Shown here piece after piece: positions 34,250 to 43,280 of a stretch of DNA of 64,000 bases (position 1 is the first letter of the stretch; each line of letters opens with the position of its first letter). The stretch spans positions 1 through 64,000 of the forward strand of contig NZ_JAHKRM010000033.1 of the NCBI RefSeq assembly GCF_019396345.1, given 5' to 3'. Below the pieces are notes generated by a model that saw only the letters and a list, made by a program, of their open reading frames with translations, searched no databases and was not told the DNA's origin. The stretch is from Nonomuraea guangzhouensis. Its GTDB lineage: Bacteria > Actinomycetota > Actinomycetes > Streptosporangiales > Streptosporangiaceae. The position numbers and the translations under genes were made by a program.

Positions 34250-35053
34250 TCACTCTCCTGTGAGGGCGGCGGCGGTGCGTACGGCCTGGCTGACCGTGGC
34301 GCGCAGAGCGGCGTATTCGGGCAGGGCGCGGAGCTCGTCGGGCTCCAGACCGGTACGGGGCAGCGGGATGTCGAGGTCGAGCGCGATCCGGCCCGGTCTC
34401 CTGGTGAGCACCACGACGCGGCTGCCCAGGAACACGGCCTCCTCGACGCTGTGCGTGACGAACACCGAGGTGCGGCCGGTCTCCGCGCTCACCCGGCGCA
34501 GGTCCTCCTGAAGCCGCTCGCGGGTGAGCGCGTCCAGCGCGGCGAACGGCTCGTCGAGCAGCAGGAGCGGGTTGTCGCCTGCCAGTGCCCTGGCGATGGC
34601 GACGCGTTGCTGCTGGCCGCCGGAGATCTGCCAGATCCGGCGGTGCGCGACGTCGTGCAGACCCACTCGCCGCAGGAGTTCCGGTATCTGGCGGGCGCGC
34701 TCCTCGCGGGGCACACCCGCGTACCGCAGAGCCAGCTCGATGTTGCCGCCCACGCTCTTCCAGGGGAACAGCCGGGGTTGCTGGAAGACGATGCCGGCGC
34801 CCCTTCCGGGCACGGGCCGGTCGTCGCCGGTCCGTACGGTGCCGGAGGTGGGCTGCTCGAAGCCGGCGATCAGCCGCAGCAGGGTGCTCTTGCCGCAGCC
34901 CGAGGCGCCGACGATCACGAGGAACGAGCCCTGCGGGACGTCGAGCGAGAGGGGCCCCAGGGCGGTCACGGCGTCGCGGCCGCCGCCGTACACGTGCTCG
35001 ACTTCGTGCGCGTGTACGGCGGTCGCGCGGTCGAGGTCAGGGGGCGAGGACAT
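34250..35053 (-). CDS. Sulfonate/taurine-type ABC transporter ATPase
   Basis: The 267-residue ATPase has Walker A GASGCGKST, Q-loop FQQPRLFPWKSVGGNI typical of the nitrate/sulfonate/taurine group, signature ISGGQQQRVAIARAL, Walker B LLLLDEPFAALDAL and the switch His in VTHSVEEA. It starts inside the 3' end of the binding-protein gene (17-base overlap), with AAGGGG before the ATG. Confidence 0.93.
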   Translation of the reverse strand: MSSPPDLDRATAVHAHEVEHVYGGGRDAVTALGPLSLDVPQGSFLVIVGASGCGKSTLLRLIAGFEQPTSGTVRTGDDRPVPGRGAGIVFQQPRLFPWKSVGGNIELALRYAGVPREERARQIPELLRRVGLHDVAHRRIWQISGGQQQRVAIARALAGDNPLLLLDEPFAALDALTRERLQEDLRRVSAETGRTSVFVTHSVEEAVFLGSRVVVLTRRPGRIALDLDIPLPRTGLEPDELRALPEYAALRATVSQAVRTAAALTGE

Positions 35054-36068
35054 CGGGAAGCCCCTTGTTGTAGATGGCCCGCTGCACGGTCGCCAGGTCG
35101 GGGACGGCGTCGATCTTCTGCTGGTCCTTGAGGAACTGGGCGGCGCCGACCAGGTTCTGGGCCAGGCCGCCGACCTTGTCCGGCGTGCCCAGCCATTCGG
35201 CGGTCGCCAGGTCGGCCGGCTTGAGGAAGACTCCCTGGCTGAGCTGGTCCTTGGCGTCGTCTGCTGCCAGGTTCAGCTCGGCGGCCACGGACTGGGCCGC
35301 CGCGCCGGGGTCGTCGGCGATCAGCTGGAGGGCCTTGGCCTCGACCTTGCGCCAGGCGTCGACCGCGTCCGGGTGCGCCTCGACGAACGCGGTGGACACC
35401 ACGCCGAGGTCCAGCGTGGGCTTACCGGCCGTGGCCAGTTCGCGGCTGCTGATCAGGGTCTTGCCGGTCTTCTTCAGCTCCTTCAGGCTCGGCAGCCAGG
35501 TGTAGGCGGCGTCGATGTCACCGCGGGCCCAGGAGGCCACGATGTCCTGCGGTTCGAGGTCGATGAGGTTCACCGCCGACTCGGGCACGCCCGCCTGGCT
35601 CAGCGCGGCCAGCAGGCTGTAGTGGGCGGTGGAGGCGAAGGGCGTGGCGACCTTCTTGCCGCGCAGGTCCTTCACCGACGAGATGCCGCTGCCGTTCCTG
35701 GCGACCAGCGCCTCGTTGTCACCGGCCACATCCAGCACGAACGCCACCTGGTACGGGATGTTCAACGGAGCCGACAGCCCGCGCGCGACCGGGCTCGAAC
35801 CGATGGCGGCGATGTCCACGCTCTTCGCGACGAAGGCGGTGTTGATGCTGGCACCGGAGTCGAACTTGGTCCACTGGATGGCGTAGCCGGGTAGTGCCTG
35901 CTCCAGCCACTTCTTGTTCTTCACGATGAGGTCGCCGCTGGGGAACGCCTGATAGGCGATGCGGATGGTCTTGGCCTTCGCCCCGCCGCCGCCTCCCGCG
36001 GACGCGGTCCCGTTGCCGCATCCGGCCAGAGCGGCGATCAGAACGAGGGAGAGCAGGAGTCGTGACAT
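35037..36068 (-). CDS. Sulfonate/taurine-binding lipoprotein
   Basis: The 343-residue SsuA/TauA-like protein has a lipoprotein signal ending AALAGC-G, a Gly-rich linker, and the IRIAYQAFPSGDLIVKNKKWLEQ start of the NMT1-like fold. The ATG at 36068 has GGAAG upstream. It binds the sulfonate outside the cell and hands it to the permease. The AIGSSPVARG region matches the ligand-loop position in the family. Confidence 0.9.
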   Translation of the reverse strand: MSRLLLSLVLIAALAGCGNGTASAGGGGGAKAKTIRIAYQAFPSGDLIVKNKKWLEQALPGYAIQWTKFDSGASINTAFVAKSVDIAAIGSSPVARGLSAPLNIPYQVAFVLDVAGDNEALVARNGSGISSVKDLRGKKVATPFASTAHYSLLAALSQAGVPESAVNLIDLEPQDIVASWARGDIDAAYTWLPSLKELKKTGKTLISSRELATAGKPTLDLGVVSTAFVEAHPDAVDAWRKVEAKALQLIADDPGAAAQSVAAELNLAADDAKDQLSQGVFLKPADLATAEWLGTPDKVGGLAQNLVGAAQFLKDQQKIDAVPDLATVQRAIYNKGLPDVLAP

Positions 36069-36100
36069 GAAGCGCTTCCTTTTGGGGCTGTGGATGATGG

Positions 36101-36919
36101 TCAAGACCGACCCCTCCAGGGGATGAGCCGCTTTTCGGCGACGCGCAGGAGGCCGTCGATGAGCAGGCCCGAGATGCCGATGGCGAACAACCCCACGACC
36201 ACGACGTCGGTCTGCAGGTAACGCTGGGCGTCCCTGACCATGCCGCCGATGCCCGGCACTCCGTTGACGGTCTCCGCGGCGACCACGGACGAGTACGCGA
36301 TGCCGACGGCCAGGCGGACGCCGGTGAAGATCTCCGGCAGCGCGCTGGGCAGCACCACGTCCTGGATGACGTGCCGCCGCGAGGCGCCCAGCGCCTTGGC
36401 CGCTTCGACCAGGTCAGTCGGCGCGCCGTGGACGGCGGCGGCGGTGGCCACCGCGACCGGCGGCAGCGCCGCGATGGCCAGCAGCCACAGCTTGGGCGTC
36501 TCGTCGATGCCGAACCAGATGATGAGCAGGCTGAAGTACGCCAGCGGCGGCAGTGCCCGCACGAAGGTGACCACCGGTTCCGCCACGATGCGGATCCAGG
36601 GCACCGTCCCGAGGACGACCCCCAGGACGAGCCCGCCCGCCACGCCGATCGCGGAGCCGATGAGGATGCGGCGCAGGCTCACTCCCAGATGCTCGATCAG
36701 GAGGCTGCCGCTGTAGCCGCGGATGCCGTCGTGCGTCGTGGACAGCAGCAGGAGCCGGTCCCATACCGCTTTCGGGGCGGGGATGAAGGACGGGTTGTCG
36801 AGCGCCATGGCGACGGCCTGCCACAGGCCGAGCAGGGCGAGGACGGCGATCGTACGCACCGCGAACCGCGGGGCCGCCCGACGGCGCGACAGCGGCTTGT
36901 CCGGGGATTTTCGGTACAC
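36101..36919 (-). CDS. Sulfonate/taurine-type ABC transporter permease
   Basis: The 272-residue permease has a basic N-terminus, six membrane segments and the EAA-like loop EAAKALGASRRHVIQDVVLPSA. The GTG start at 36919 is preceded by AGGAAA about 8 bases away. It heads the operon ssuC-like, ssuA-like, ssuB-like, tauD-like, an order with the permease first. Confidence 0.92.
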   Translation of the reverse strand: MYRKSPDKPLSRRRAAPRFAVRTIAVLALLGLWQAVAMALDNPSFIPAPKAVWDRLLLLSTTHDGIRGYSGSLLIEHLGVSLRRILIGSAIGVAGGLVLGVVLGTVPWIRIVAEPVVTFVRALPPLAYFSLLIIWFGIDETPKLWLLAIAALPPVAVATAAAVHGAPTDLVEAAKALGASRRHVIQDVVLPSALPEIFTGVRLAVGIAYSSVVAAETVNGVPGIGGMVRDAQRYLQTDVVVVGLFAIGISGLLIDGLLRVAEKRLIPWRGRS

Positions 36920-36985
36920 ATGTATTTCCTACCAATTTATAGGGATTTATGGCAAGCCGCTGCTCTCCAGGCGATCCCGGGCCTC
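36920..36985 (-). promoter_or_regulatory. AT-rich leader and probable promoter of the sulfonate operon
   Basis: On the minus strand this gap contains TATAAATT (36941-36934) and a nearby ATAAAT, in sharp contrast to the GC-rich surroundings. It is the only place for the promoter of the sulfonate operon. No well-spaced -35 box is evident. Confidence 0.45.
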
Positions 36986-37963
36986 TCAGCTGACGGTCAC
37001 TCTGATCTCCGCGAACTGGTTGGCGGAGCTGGTGATCTTCACTCCCCACGTACCGGTGTTCGCCGCCTTGGCGTCGATCTGGTATCTGCCCATGCCCTTG
37101 GTGGTGTCCTTGCGGTTGGTGCCGGATCCGTTGAAGAGCAGCTCGACCCGCTCGTTGTTGAGTTTGGTCCACGGCGCGTTGACGTTGTCGCGCTTCTGTA
37201 CCTTCCCGGTGTGCCGGACGTTCGTGTTCTTCGAGACCGACTGGTCGTTGACCGTGTGAGACACCTGGTACAGGCCCGCCTTCTCCACCGTCGAGTGCCG
37301 CTGGACGCTGCGTGAGCCGCGCAGTGCCTCGGCGTCGGCGGACTGCCCTCTCCCCGTGTCTCTCGTGTCGGAGCCGGGGAACTCCGCCCGCCAGAAGCCG
37401 GAGTTCCGCGCGATCACGACGGCGGTGAAGTCCCCTTCCCTCCCGGTGTACGTGCGGGTGATCTCGGTCCACGCGAACTCGTCGTCCTCGCGGAACTCCA
37501 GCAGGATGGGCAGGCCGCTGATGTCCCCGATGTCGGCTCGCAGGACACCGGTGAAGGTCAGCTCGTCGCCCTCGCGGACCGGATCGGGGGAAAGGCCGAA
37601 CCCGTCGATCTGCGTCTCCATGCCCGCCTCGGACTCGGTCGCCACGGTGAAGGTGTCCTCGACGTCGTCACAGCGGGCGCCGACGCGCACCCGCCAGGTT
37701 CCCGTGGCCTTCACCACGCTCTCCGCCCGCCACAGGTCGCCGAACTCGCCGCTCTCGACGCGTTCGAACAAGAGCTTCTCCCGCTCTCCGCCGGGGCCGC
37801 GCAGGACACCTCGCAGGTCGCGTACGCCGGAGGTCGCGACCTCGACGGCCAGCGGCGCGCCGGAGACCACGGGGACCGGCGTGATGTCGACGGACTCGAT
37901 GAGGCCGTCATCGCGCAGCAGCTTCCACAGGATCGTCCGCGGGGTCGTTCTCGGGGTCGCCAT
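36986..37963 (-). CDS. Protein with repeated Ig-like domains, partner of the WD40 kinase
   Basis: The 325-residue protein is beta-rich with three or four similar modules (TWRVRVGARCDDVEDTFTV; FWRAEFPGSD; TWGVKITSSANQ), each ending in a W-x-V strand like bacterial Ig-like or calcium-activated sheets. No signal peptide or membrane segment is seen. Its ATG is 2 bases after the kinase stop, so it is co-translated with the WD40 kinase and may be its substrate or binding partner; that is inference. No known family was recognised. Confidence 0.6.
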   Translation of the reverse strand: MATPRTTPRTILWKLLRDDGLIESVDITPVPVVSGAPLAVEVATSGVRDLRGVLRGPGGEREKLLFERVESGEFGDLWRAESVVKATGTWRVRVGARCDDVEDTFTVATESEAGMETQIDGFGLSPDPVREGDELTFTGVLRADIGDISGLPILLEFREDDEFAWTEITRTYTGREGDFTAVVIARNSGFWRAEFPGSDTRDTGRGQSADAEALRGSRSVQRHSTVEKAGLYQVSHTVNDQSVSKNTNVRHTGKVQKRDNVNAPWTKLNNERVELLFNGSGTNRKDTTKGMGRYQIDAKAANTGTWGVKITSSANQFAEIRVTVS

Positions 37964-37965
37964 GG

Positions 37966-40900
37966 TCAGCACACCTCTCTGAAGGAGATCTCGGGAATGA
38001 ACCTCTCCCAGTCGGCCTGGGCCAGGCCGACGCCCGCGCGGGCGCAGATTCGGGCCACGGCCGCGGCGGGATCGACCGGGATATCGTGAATCGTGCCGTC
38101 GTCCCCGATGCTGAGCAGGCGCCGGCCGTCGCCGGAGAACCCCAGGGTCAGCACCCCGCCGGCGTGCGCCTTGAAGGAGTCCCCCAGGGCCGTGCGGGCC
38201 GCCACGTCCCACAGCTGGACCCGGCCGCTGCTGCCACCGGTGGCCAGGATGGCGCCGGCCGGGTGGAAGGCGATCGCCATGACCGTGTCGAACTCACCGC
38301 GTCCGGGCGCCAGCCGTCCGAGCTGACGGCGGCCGAGCCCGTCCCACAGGTCGACGCCGAGCTGCCGGAAGCCGACCGCGATCGTCGAACCGTCCGGGGA
38401 GTAGGCCAGCGAGCGGACCCCGTCGACGCTGCCGCCGAAGGGCCTGTCGCGGATGACGTTCCCGGCGGCGAGGTCGATGAGGGCGGCATCGCTGCCGCCG
38501 ATCACCAAGGTCTTGCCGTCGGGGCGGACGGCCATCGCGTCGAACCCGTCCCGGGGCAGGTCGGGCAGCCGCTGAGCGCGGCGTACGTCCCACCGTTCGG
38601 CCCGGCCTCTGGCGGGCGCCACGACCAGGGTCCGGCCGTCGGGGCTGAAGGCCAGGCCGTCGATGTACTGCCGGCCGCCGATCGGCAGCCGCGCGGTCTC
38701 GGTCCGGCTCGCCACGTCCCACAGGGTGACCGTGGTCGTCCCGTCCGATCCGGCCGCCAGCGTCCGCCCGTCGGGGCTGAACGCCAGCGCGTACGCACCG
38801 TCGGCGTCGGCGTCGGTGGTGGCGGTGCTGGCAGCGGAATCCCGGTGGTCGAGCGGGCCCAGCGATCGGCCGGCGGCGACGTCCCACAGCACCAGGCCAC
38901 GCTCGGTCTGCAGCGCGGCGAACCGTCCCGCGCGGTCGAACGCCGCCGCGCTCGCCGAAGCGGCCACGTGGACGCCCATGGTGAGGTCAAGCACCGCCAC
39001 CGCGCCCCTGCCCAGCAGGTAGCTGAGCCGCGTGTGCCCGGCGTCGAGCCGGGCCGAGGGCATGCCGGAGGTGTCGGTCAGCGGGTAGTGCAGCGTCGGC
39101 TCGCCCGTCGCGACGTCCCAGATGGCGATGGCCGCGCGGTCGTAGGAGATGAGCAGCCGCCCGTCGGCACTGAAGGACAGCCAGGCCGCCGTGATGCCGT
39201 CGACGAGCGACTCCCGGCGGAACCGCCCGGCGGCCAGGTCCCACAGCCGGATCTCGCCGCCCGTGGCGATCGCGGCCGTCCCGGGCCCGAAGGCGACCGC
39301 GCTGCCCGATCCCCGGATCCGACGCCGCGAGCCCAGCTCCCACAGCTCGTAGCGGCCGTCGGTGAAGGTGGCGGCGGCGTACCGGTCGTCGTCGGAGATC
39401 GTGATCCGGTCGATCCGCTCGTCCCGCGTGCCCATGACCCGTTCGCCGGTACGGACGTCCCTGACCTCGCCCCTGCCGTCGGTCGTCGCCAGGCCCAGCA
39501 GCCGGCCGTCACGGCTGAGCGTCGCGCCGAGCGCGGTTCCGGCGATCCGCGGTCCGGGCCGGCCCGTCGCCACGTCCCATACGCGTACCGTGTCGGGGCC
39601 GCAGACCACGACCTTCGCCTGGTCGCCGCTCAGGGCGATCGCGCGCACATCCGTACCCACTCCGGCGACCGTACGGACCGGCCGGCCGGTCTCTCGCAGC
39701 GTCACCTGGCCCGCGTCGGCGACGGCCAGCACGCGGCCGTCGGCGCTGAGGTCGAAACGGGCGTCCGCCCCGGCGGCCGGCGGCGGCAGCACGGTCAGCT
39801 CGCGCTGCGCGAGAGCGCTGTACAGGACGGCCCGCGCCTCCTGGACCGGGGCGATCCGCCAGGCCGCCACGCTCAGCAGCATGGCCCTGACGGGGTCGGA
39901 GGTCTGGAGCGTCTCGGCGAGCATCGCGGTCTTGCGGGCCACCGCGATGTCCCGTTCCCGTACGGCCGCCGCCCGCTGCCCGGCGGCCACGCCCGTGGCG
40001 GCCAGCGCGATGACCAGCATGGTGGCCAGCGCCGCCATGACCTGCCGCCGGCGGCGGGCCCGGACCCGGCTGTGGGCCAGGCCCGCCTCCAGGAAGGCGT
40101 TCTCGACCAGGTTCAGCGTCACGTGCTGGCGGCCCGTCGCGGCCCAGCTCAGCGCGGCTTCAAGGGAGCCGCCCTGGTAGAGGTCGCCGGGACGGCGCCC
40201 GTGCGCGTCCCATCGCTGGGCGGCCTCGCCGAGCCTGCGGTGGATCCGCAGCCCGGCCCGGTCGGCGTCGATCCATCCGCGCATCCGCGGCCAGGCGCGC
40301 AGCAGCGCCGCGTTGGCCAGCGACACCGTGTCGTCGTCGCGGACCACCAGCTCGGCCCGGGTGAACCCGAGCAGCACCCGGTCCAGCATGGGCGGGTCGA
40401 CGACACCGTCGTCGAGTTCGCCGGCCGGCACCTTGCGCAGCATGTCCTCGGCGCCCTCGCCGGGCATCACCAGGCGCAGCATGATCTGCGGCACGACCGC
40501 CTGGTCGGTGCCCCGCAGCCGCCGGTAGATCTGCTCGGCCACCAGTTCCAGGGGCGGCGGCGCGAGCCGGGCGGGCGGCCGGATCACCTCGGCCGCCCGG
40601 CTGCCCTCGGTCAGCAGCGCCCGGGTGCCGCCGTCTTCGCGCGGGGTGACGTCCTGGCCGCCGACCAGGGCCAGCAGCAGACCGCGTGAGCTGGGACGGT
40701 CGGCCGGGTCCTTCGCCAGGGCCGCCGTCACCAGGGTGCGCAGCGGCTCGGCCAGCCCGGACACGTCGGGGACGGCGGCGAGGATCTGGTGCAGCAGGCC
40801 CGCCAGGTTCTCGCCGGTGAACGGGTCCCGGCCGGTCGCCGCGTACAGGACGACCGCGCCCCACGCCCAGATGTCGACGGCCGGGCCCGCGCGCTCGCCG

Positions 40901-41445
40901 ATGACGCTCTCGGGGGCCATGAACGCCGGAGTCCCGGCGTTCTGCCCGGTGGGGGTGAGCGACATCTCCGACGTCCTGGCGATCCCGAAGTCGATCACCC
41001 GTGGCCCGTCGGGGCCGATCAGCACGTTGTCCGGCTTCAGGTCGCGGTGGATCACCCCGGCCTCGTGGATCGCGGTCAGCGCGGTGGCGATGCCGGTGGC
41101 CAGCCGGTGCAGGTCGTCCGGCCGGTACGGCCCGGCGCTCTCGACGGCCCGGCGCAGGCTGGGACCGCCGACGTACTCGCTGACGATGTACGGCCGGGGG
41201 TCGTCGAGCCGGACCGACAGCACCCGGGCCGTACAGAACGCCGACACCTGCCGCGTCGCCGCGGCCTCCTTGGCGAACCGGAGACGTAACTCCGCCCCGG
41301 CCCCGGGATGCAGCACCTTGATCGCCACCCGCTGCCCGGCCGGGTCGTACGCCTCGTAGACCACACCCTGCCCACCCTCCCCCAGCCGTCCCGCCAGCCA
41401 GTACTCACCGAGCTGGCGCGGGTCGCCAGGGACGAGGGCACGCAT
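37966..41445 (-). CDS. Membrane Ser/Thr protein kinase with STAND-like middle and WD40 propeller
   Basis: The 1159-residue protein has a Hanks-type kinase domain (ATP Lys43 in VAIKVL, HRDLKPDN at 133-140, DFG at 152-154, APE near 179), then a winged-helix-like region (300-450) like the C-terminal part of nSTAND1 ATPases but without its P-loop, one membrane segment at about 469-489, and a long WD40 region of about a dozen repeats to the C-terminus. The kinase should be cytosolic and the propeller outside if the membrane segment is real. An ATG at 41445 is used; a GTG two codons earlier is equally possible and neither has a clear ribosome site. Confidence 0.88.
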   Translation of the reverse strand: MRALVPGDPRQLGEYWLAGRLGEGGQGVVYEAYDPAGQRVAIKVLHPGAGAELRLRFAKEAAATRQVSAFCTARVLSVRLDDPRPYIVSEYVGGPSLRRAVESAGPYRPDDLHRLATGIATALTAIHEAGVIHRDLKPDNVLIGPDGPRVIDFGIARTSEMSLTPTGQNAGTPAFMAPESVIGERAGPAVDIWAWGAVVLYAATGRDPFTGENLAGLLHQILAAVPDVSGLAEPLRTLVTAALAKDPADRPSSRGLLLALVGGQDVTPREDGGTRALLTEGSRAAEVIRPPARLAPPPLELVAEQIYRRLRGTDQAVVPQIMLRLVMPGEGAEDMLRKVPAGELDDGVVDPPMLDRVLLGFTRAELVVRDDDTVSLANAALLRAWPRMRGWIDADRAGLRIHRRLGEAAQRWDAHGRRPGDLYQGGSLEAALSWAATGRQHVTLNLVENAFLEAGLAHSRVRARRRRQVMAALATMLVIALAATGVAAGQRAAAVRERDIAVARKTAMLAETLQTSDPVRAMLLSVAAWRIAPVQEARAVLYSALAQRELTVLPPPAAGADARFDLSADGRVLAVADAGQVTLRETGRPVRTVAGVGTDVRAIALSGDQAKVVVCGPDTVRVWDVATGRPGPRIAGTALGATLSRDGRLLGLATTDGRGEVRDVRTGERVMGTRDERIDRITISDDDRYAAATFTDGRYELWELGSRRRIRGSGSAVAFGPGTAAIATGGEIRLWDLAAGRFRRESLVDGITAAWLSFSADGRLLISYDRAAIAIWDVATGEPTLHYPLTDTSGMPSARLDAGHTRLSYLLGRGAVAVLDLTMGVHVAASASAAAFDRAGRFAALQTERGLVLWDVAAGRSLGPLDHRDSAASTATTDADADGAYALAFSPDGRTLAAGSDGTTTVTLWDVASRTETARLPIGGRQYIDGLAFSPDGRTLVVAPARGRAERWDVRRAQRLPDLPRDGFDAMAVRPDGKTLVIGGSDAALIDLAAGNVIRDRPFGGSVDGVRSLAYSPDGSTIAVGFRQLGVDLWDGLGRRQLGRLAPGRGEFDTVMAIAFHPAGAILATGGSSGRVQLWDVAARTALGDSFKAHAGGVLTLGFSGDGRRLLSIGDDGTIHDIPVDPAAAVARICARAGVGLAQADWERFIPEISFREVC

Positions 41446-41502
41446 GTCCACGATGGTGCAACGGCATCAGTCAATCGAGAAGGGGTGCCGGGTCTCGGCC
41501 GG

Positions 41503-42165
41503 TCACCTTTCCTGCCGCGCGGCCAGGGAGGTGTAGACGGTCACCTCGTCGGGACGGATGAGGCCGTCCTGGATGGCGCAGATGAGCAGCTTCTCCTTGG
41601 TGGGCGCGGGCCGTCCCGCCGCCGCGTACTTGACCCGGGCCCGGTCGATGTACTGGCGTACGGTCCGCTCCTTGATGCCCATCCGGGCCGCCACGGACGC
41701 CTTCGACATCGACTGGAACCAGAACAGCAGCGCGGCCCGCTCCTTGTCCGACAGCTGCGGCCGGTGCGGGCTCTCGTCCGTCGCGATCGCCTGCGCCATC
41801 GGCGGCGTCATGCTCGGCTTGTCGGCGGCCACCTCCAGGATGGTCTCCAGGCAGGACTCCCGGGTGGCCCGGCCCTTGCCGATGAACGCCGATGCCCCCG
41901 CGTCCAGCACGGCGCGTACCGTCTCCGGCTCCTCGTGCTCGGAGAAGACGATGACCCGCTGCCCGCCCCCGCACAGCTCGGCGACCCGGTCGATGACCAG
42001 GGTGCCGTTGAGGTTGAGATCGAGCATCAACACGTCGGCGGCCGTGCCGCGGACGGACTCGATGGTGGACCCCTGGGCGACCAGCTCCACCGGGCTCGGC
42101 GGGCCGAACCACGATCGGACGCCGTCCACCACGACCTGGTGGTCCTCCACCAAGGCGACCGTCAC
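41503..42165 (-). CDS. NarL/LuxR-type response regulator
   Basis: The 220-residue protein has a receiver domain (acidic Asp8, phospho-acceptor Asp49 in LMLDLN, Lys near 103) and a C-terminal helix-turn-helix with KASVAARMGIKERTVRQYIDR. The GTG start overlaps the stop of the preceding membrane protein gene (GTGA). It is the output of the adjacent histidine kinase. Confidence 0.82.
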   Translation of the reverse strand: MTVALVEDHQVVVDGVRSWFGPPSPVELVAQGSTIESVRGTAADVLMLDLNLNGTLVIDRVAELCGGGQRVIVFSEHEEPETVRAVLDAGASAFIGKGRATRESCLETILEVAADKPSMTPPMAQAIATDESPHRPQLSDKERAALLFWFQSMSKASVAARMGIKERTVRQYIDRARVKYAAAGRPAPTKEKLLICAIQDGLIRPDEVTVYTSLAARQER

Positions 42166-43280
42166 GGGCCCTGCCAGATGCTGTTGACCCATACCTCCCC
42201 TCCCTGCCGCTGATAGGTGACGACGACGCCGCTGGGCTCGCGGATCGGGGTCGGGCTGATGGGCAGGTCGTCGTTGTCGGCCACGACGGCCACACTCATC
42301 ATGGTGGACATCGCGGACACGGTCACCCTGGCCCGCGACCTGGCGCCGTCCAGGGCCAGGATCGGCGCTCTGAGCAGGTCCTCTCGTACGCCCTCTGGCA
42401 GGTCGGGCAGGTTGTCGCCGAACGGCGGCGCCGTCACCAGGACCTGGCGCCGCTCGGCCGCGTCGATGTGTTCGCGCAGCGCCGTCACCAGTTCGTCGGG
42501 CACGTCCTCCCGTTCGGTGATGAGGCGGCGCAACCGCATGGCCCCGGCCGTGCAGTCCGCGCGTACGCGGGGATCGCCGGGATCGGCGCCGTCGGCCAGC
42601 TGCTTCAGCAGCGACTCGGCCACGTCGCGGATGGCGTCGTACCTGCGCAGCCGGTCGGCGTGGATGCGCCGGGCGGACTCCCGCCAGGCGTCGTCGGCGG
42701 CGAGCCGGCGGGCCAGCAGCACGGCGTCCTCGGCGCGGACGCGGAGGGTGTGGCAGCCCGCCAGGTAACCGAGCTGCAGGGTGATGCTGCCGACCTCGAC
42801 CATCAGGTACTTGGCGATGGAGACGCGGTCGAGCGTCCCGGTCACGGCCATCGCCGCCAGCATGATGCCGGCGTTGGCCGTGAGGAAGGCGAGCAGCTCG
42901 CCCCGGCCGCGCGGCCGGTTCCACAGGAGCAGGACGCCGAGCCAGCCGACCGAGCCCCAGCCCCAGTCGATGGGGGCGATCAGGTCCTTCGGGTAGCAGG
43001 CCACGATCACCGCGATGGCCAGGGCCAGCGCGGGGATGGCGAGCTCGCGCCCCCTGGGCGGCCCGCTGGAGGTACGCAGCAGCGCCAGCGCGGCCACCAC
43101 CGCGATCACGGTGTAGACGATCCAGGACACCGCCGCCACCACCGGCCAGCGGAAGTCGTCCCAGCCGGTGATCGTGACCGTCAGGTCGTAGCCGGTGTGC
43201 CAGAGCACGGCGATCATCACCGCGCCGATCGCGGTGTAGCGGGCATAGCGCTGCGCGACCTGCTCGATCTCCTCGGTCAC
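42162..43280 (-). CDS. Membrane protein related to histidine kinases, lacking an ATPase domain
   Basis: The 372-residue protein has about six membrane segments in its first half and a helical cytoplasmic part with RRYDAIRDVAESLLKQL in place of an H-box, followed by a beta-rich tail. I see no N- or G-box, so it cannot be an ordinary kinase. It overlaps both the upstream histidine kinase and the downstream response regulator by 4 bases. A sensor or phosphatase-like accessory role is inferred from the position only. Confidence 0.6.
   Translation of the reverse strand: MTEEIEQVAQRYARYTAIGAVMIAVLWHTGYDLTVTITGWDDFRWPVVAAVSWIVYTVIAVVAALALLRTSSGPPRGRELAIPALALAIAVIVACYPKDLIAPIDWGWGSVGWLGVLLLWNRPRGRGELLAFLTANAGIMLAAMAVTGTLDRVSIAKYLMVEVGSITLQLGYLAGCHTLRVRAEDAVLLARRLAADDAWRESARRIHADRLRRYDAIRDVAESLLKQLADGADPGDPRVRADCTAGAMRLRRLITEREDVPDELVTALREHIDAAERRQVLVTAPPFGDNLPDLPEGVREDLLRAPILALDGARSRARVTVSAMSTMMSVAVVADNDDLPISPTPIREPSGVVVTYQRQGGEVWVNSIWQGP

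Noticed and set aside
38086..40689. Long open frame opposite the WD40 kinase
   Set aside because: Antisense reading of WD40 repeats, Arg/Gly/Gln-rich with no known domain.
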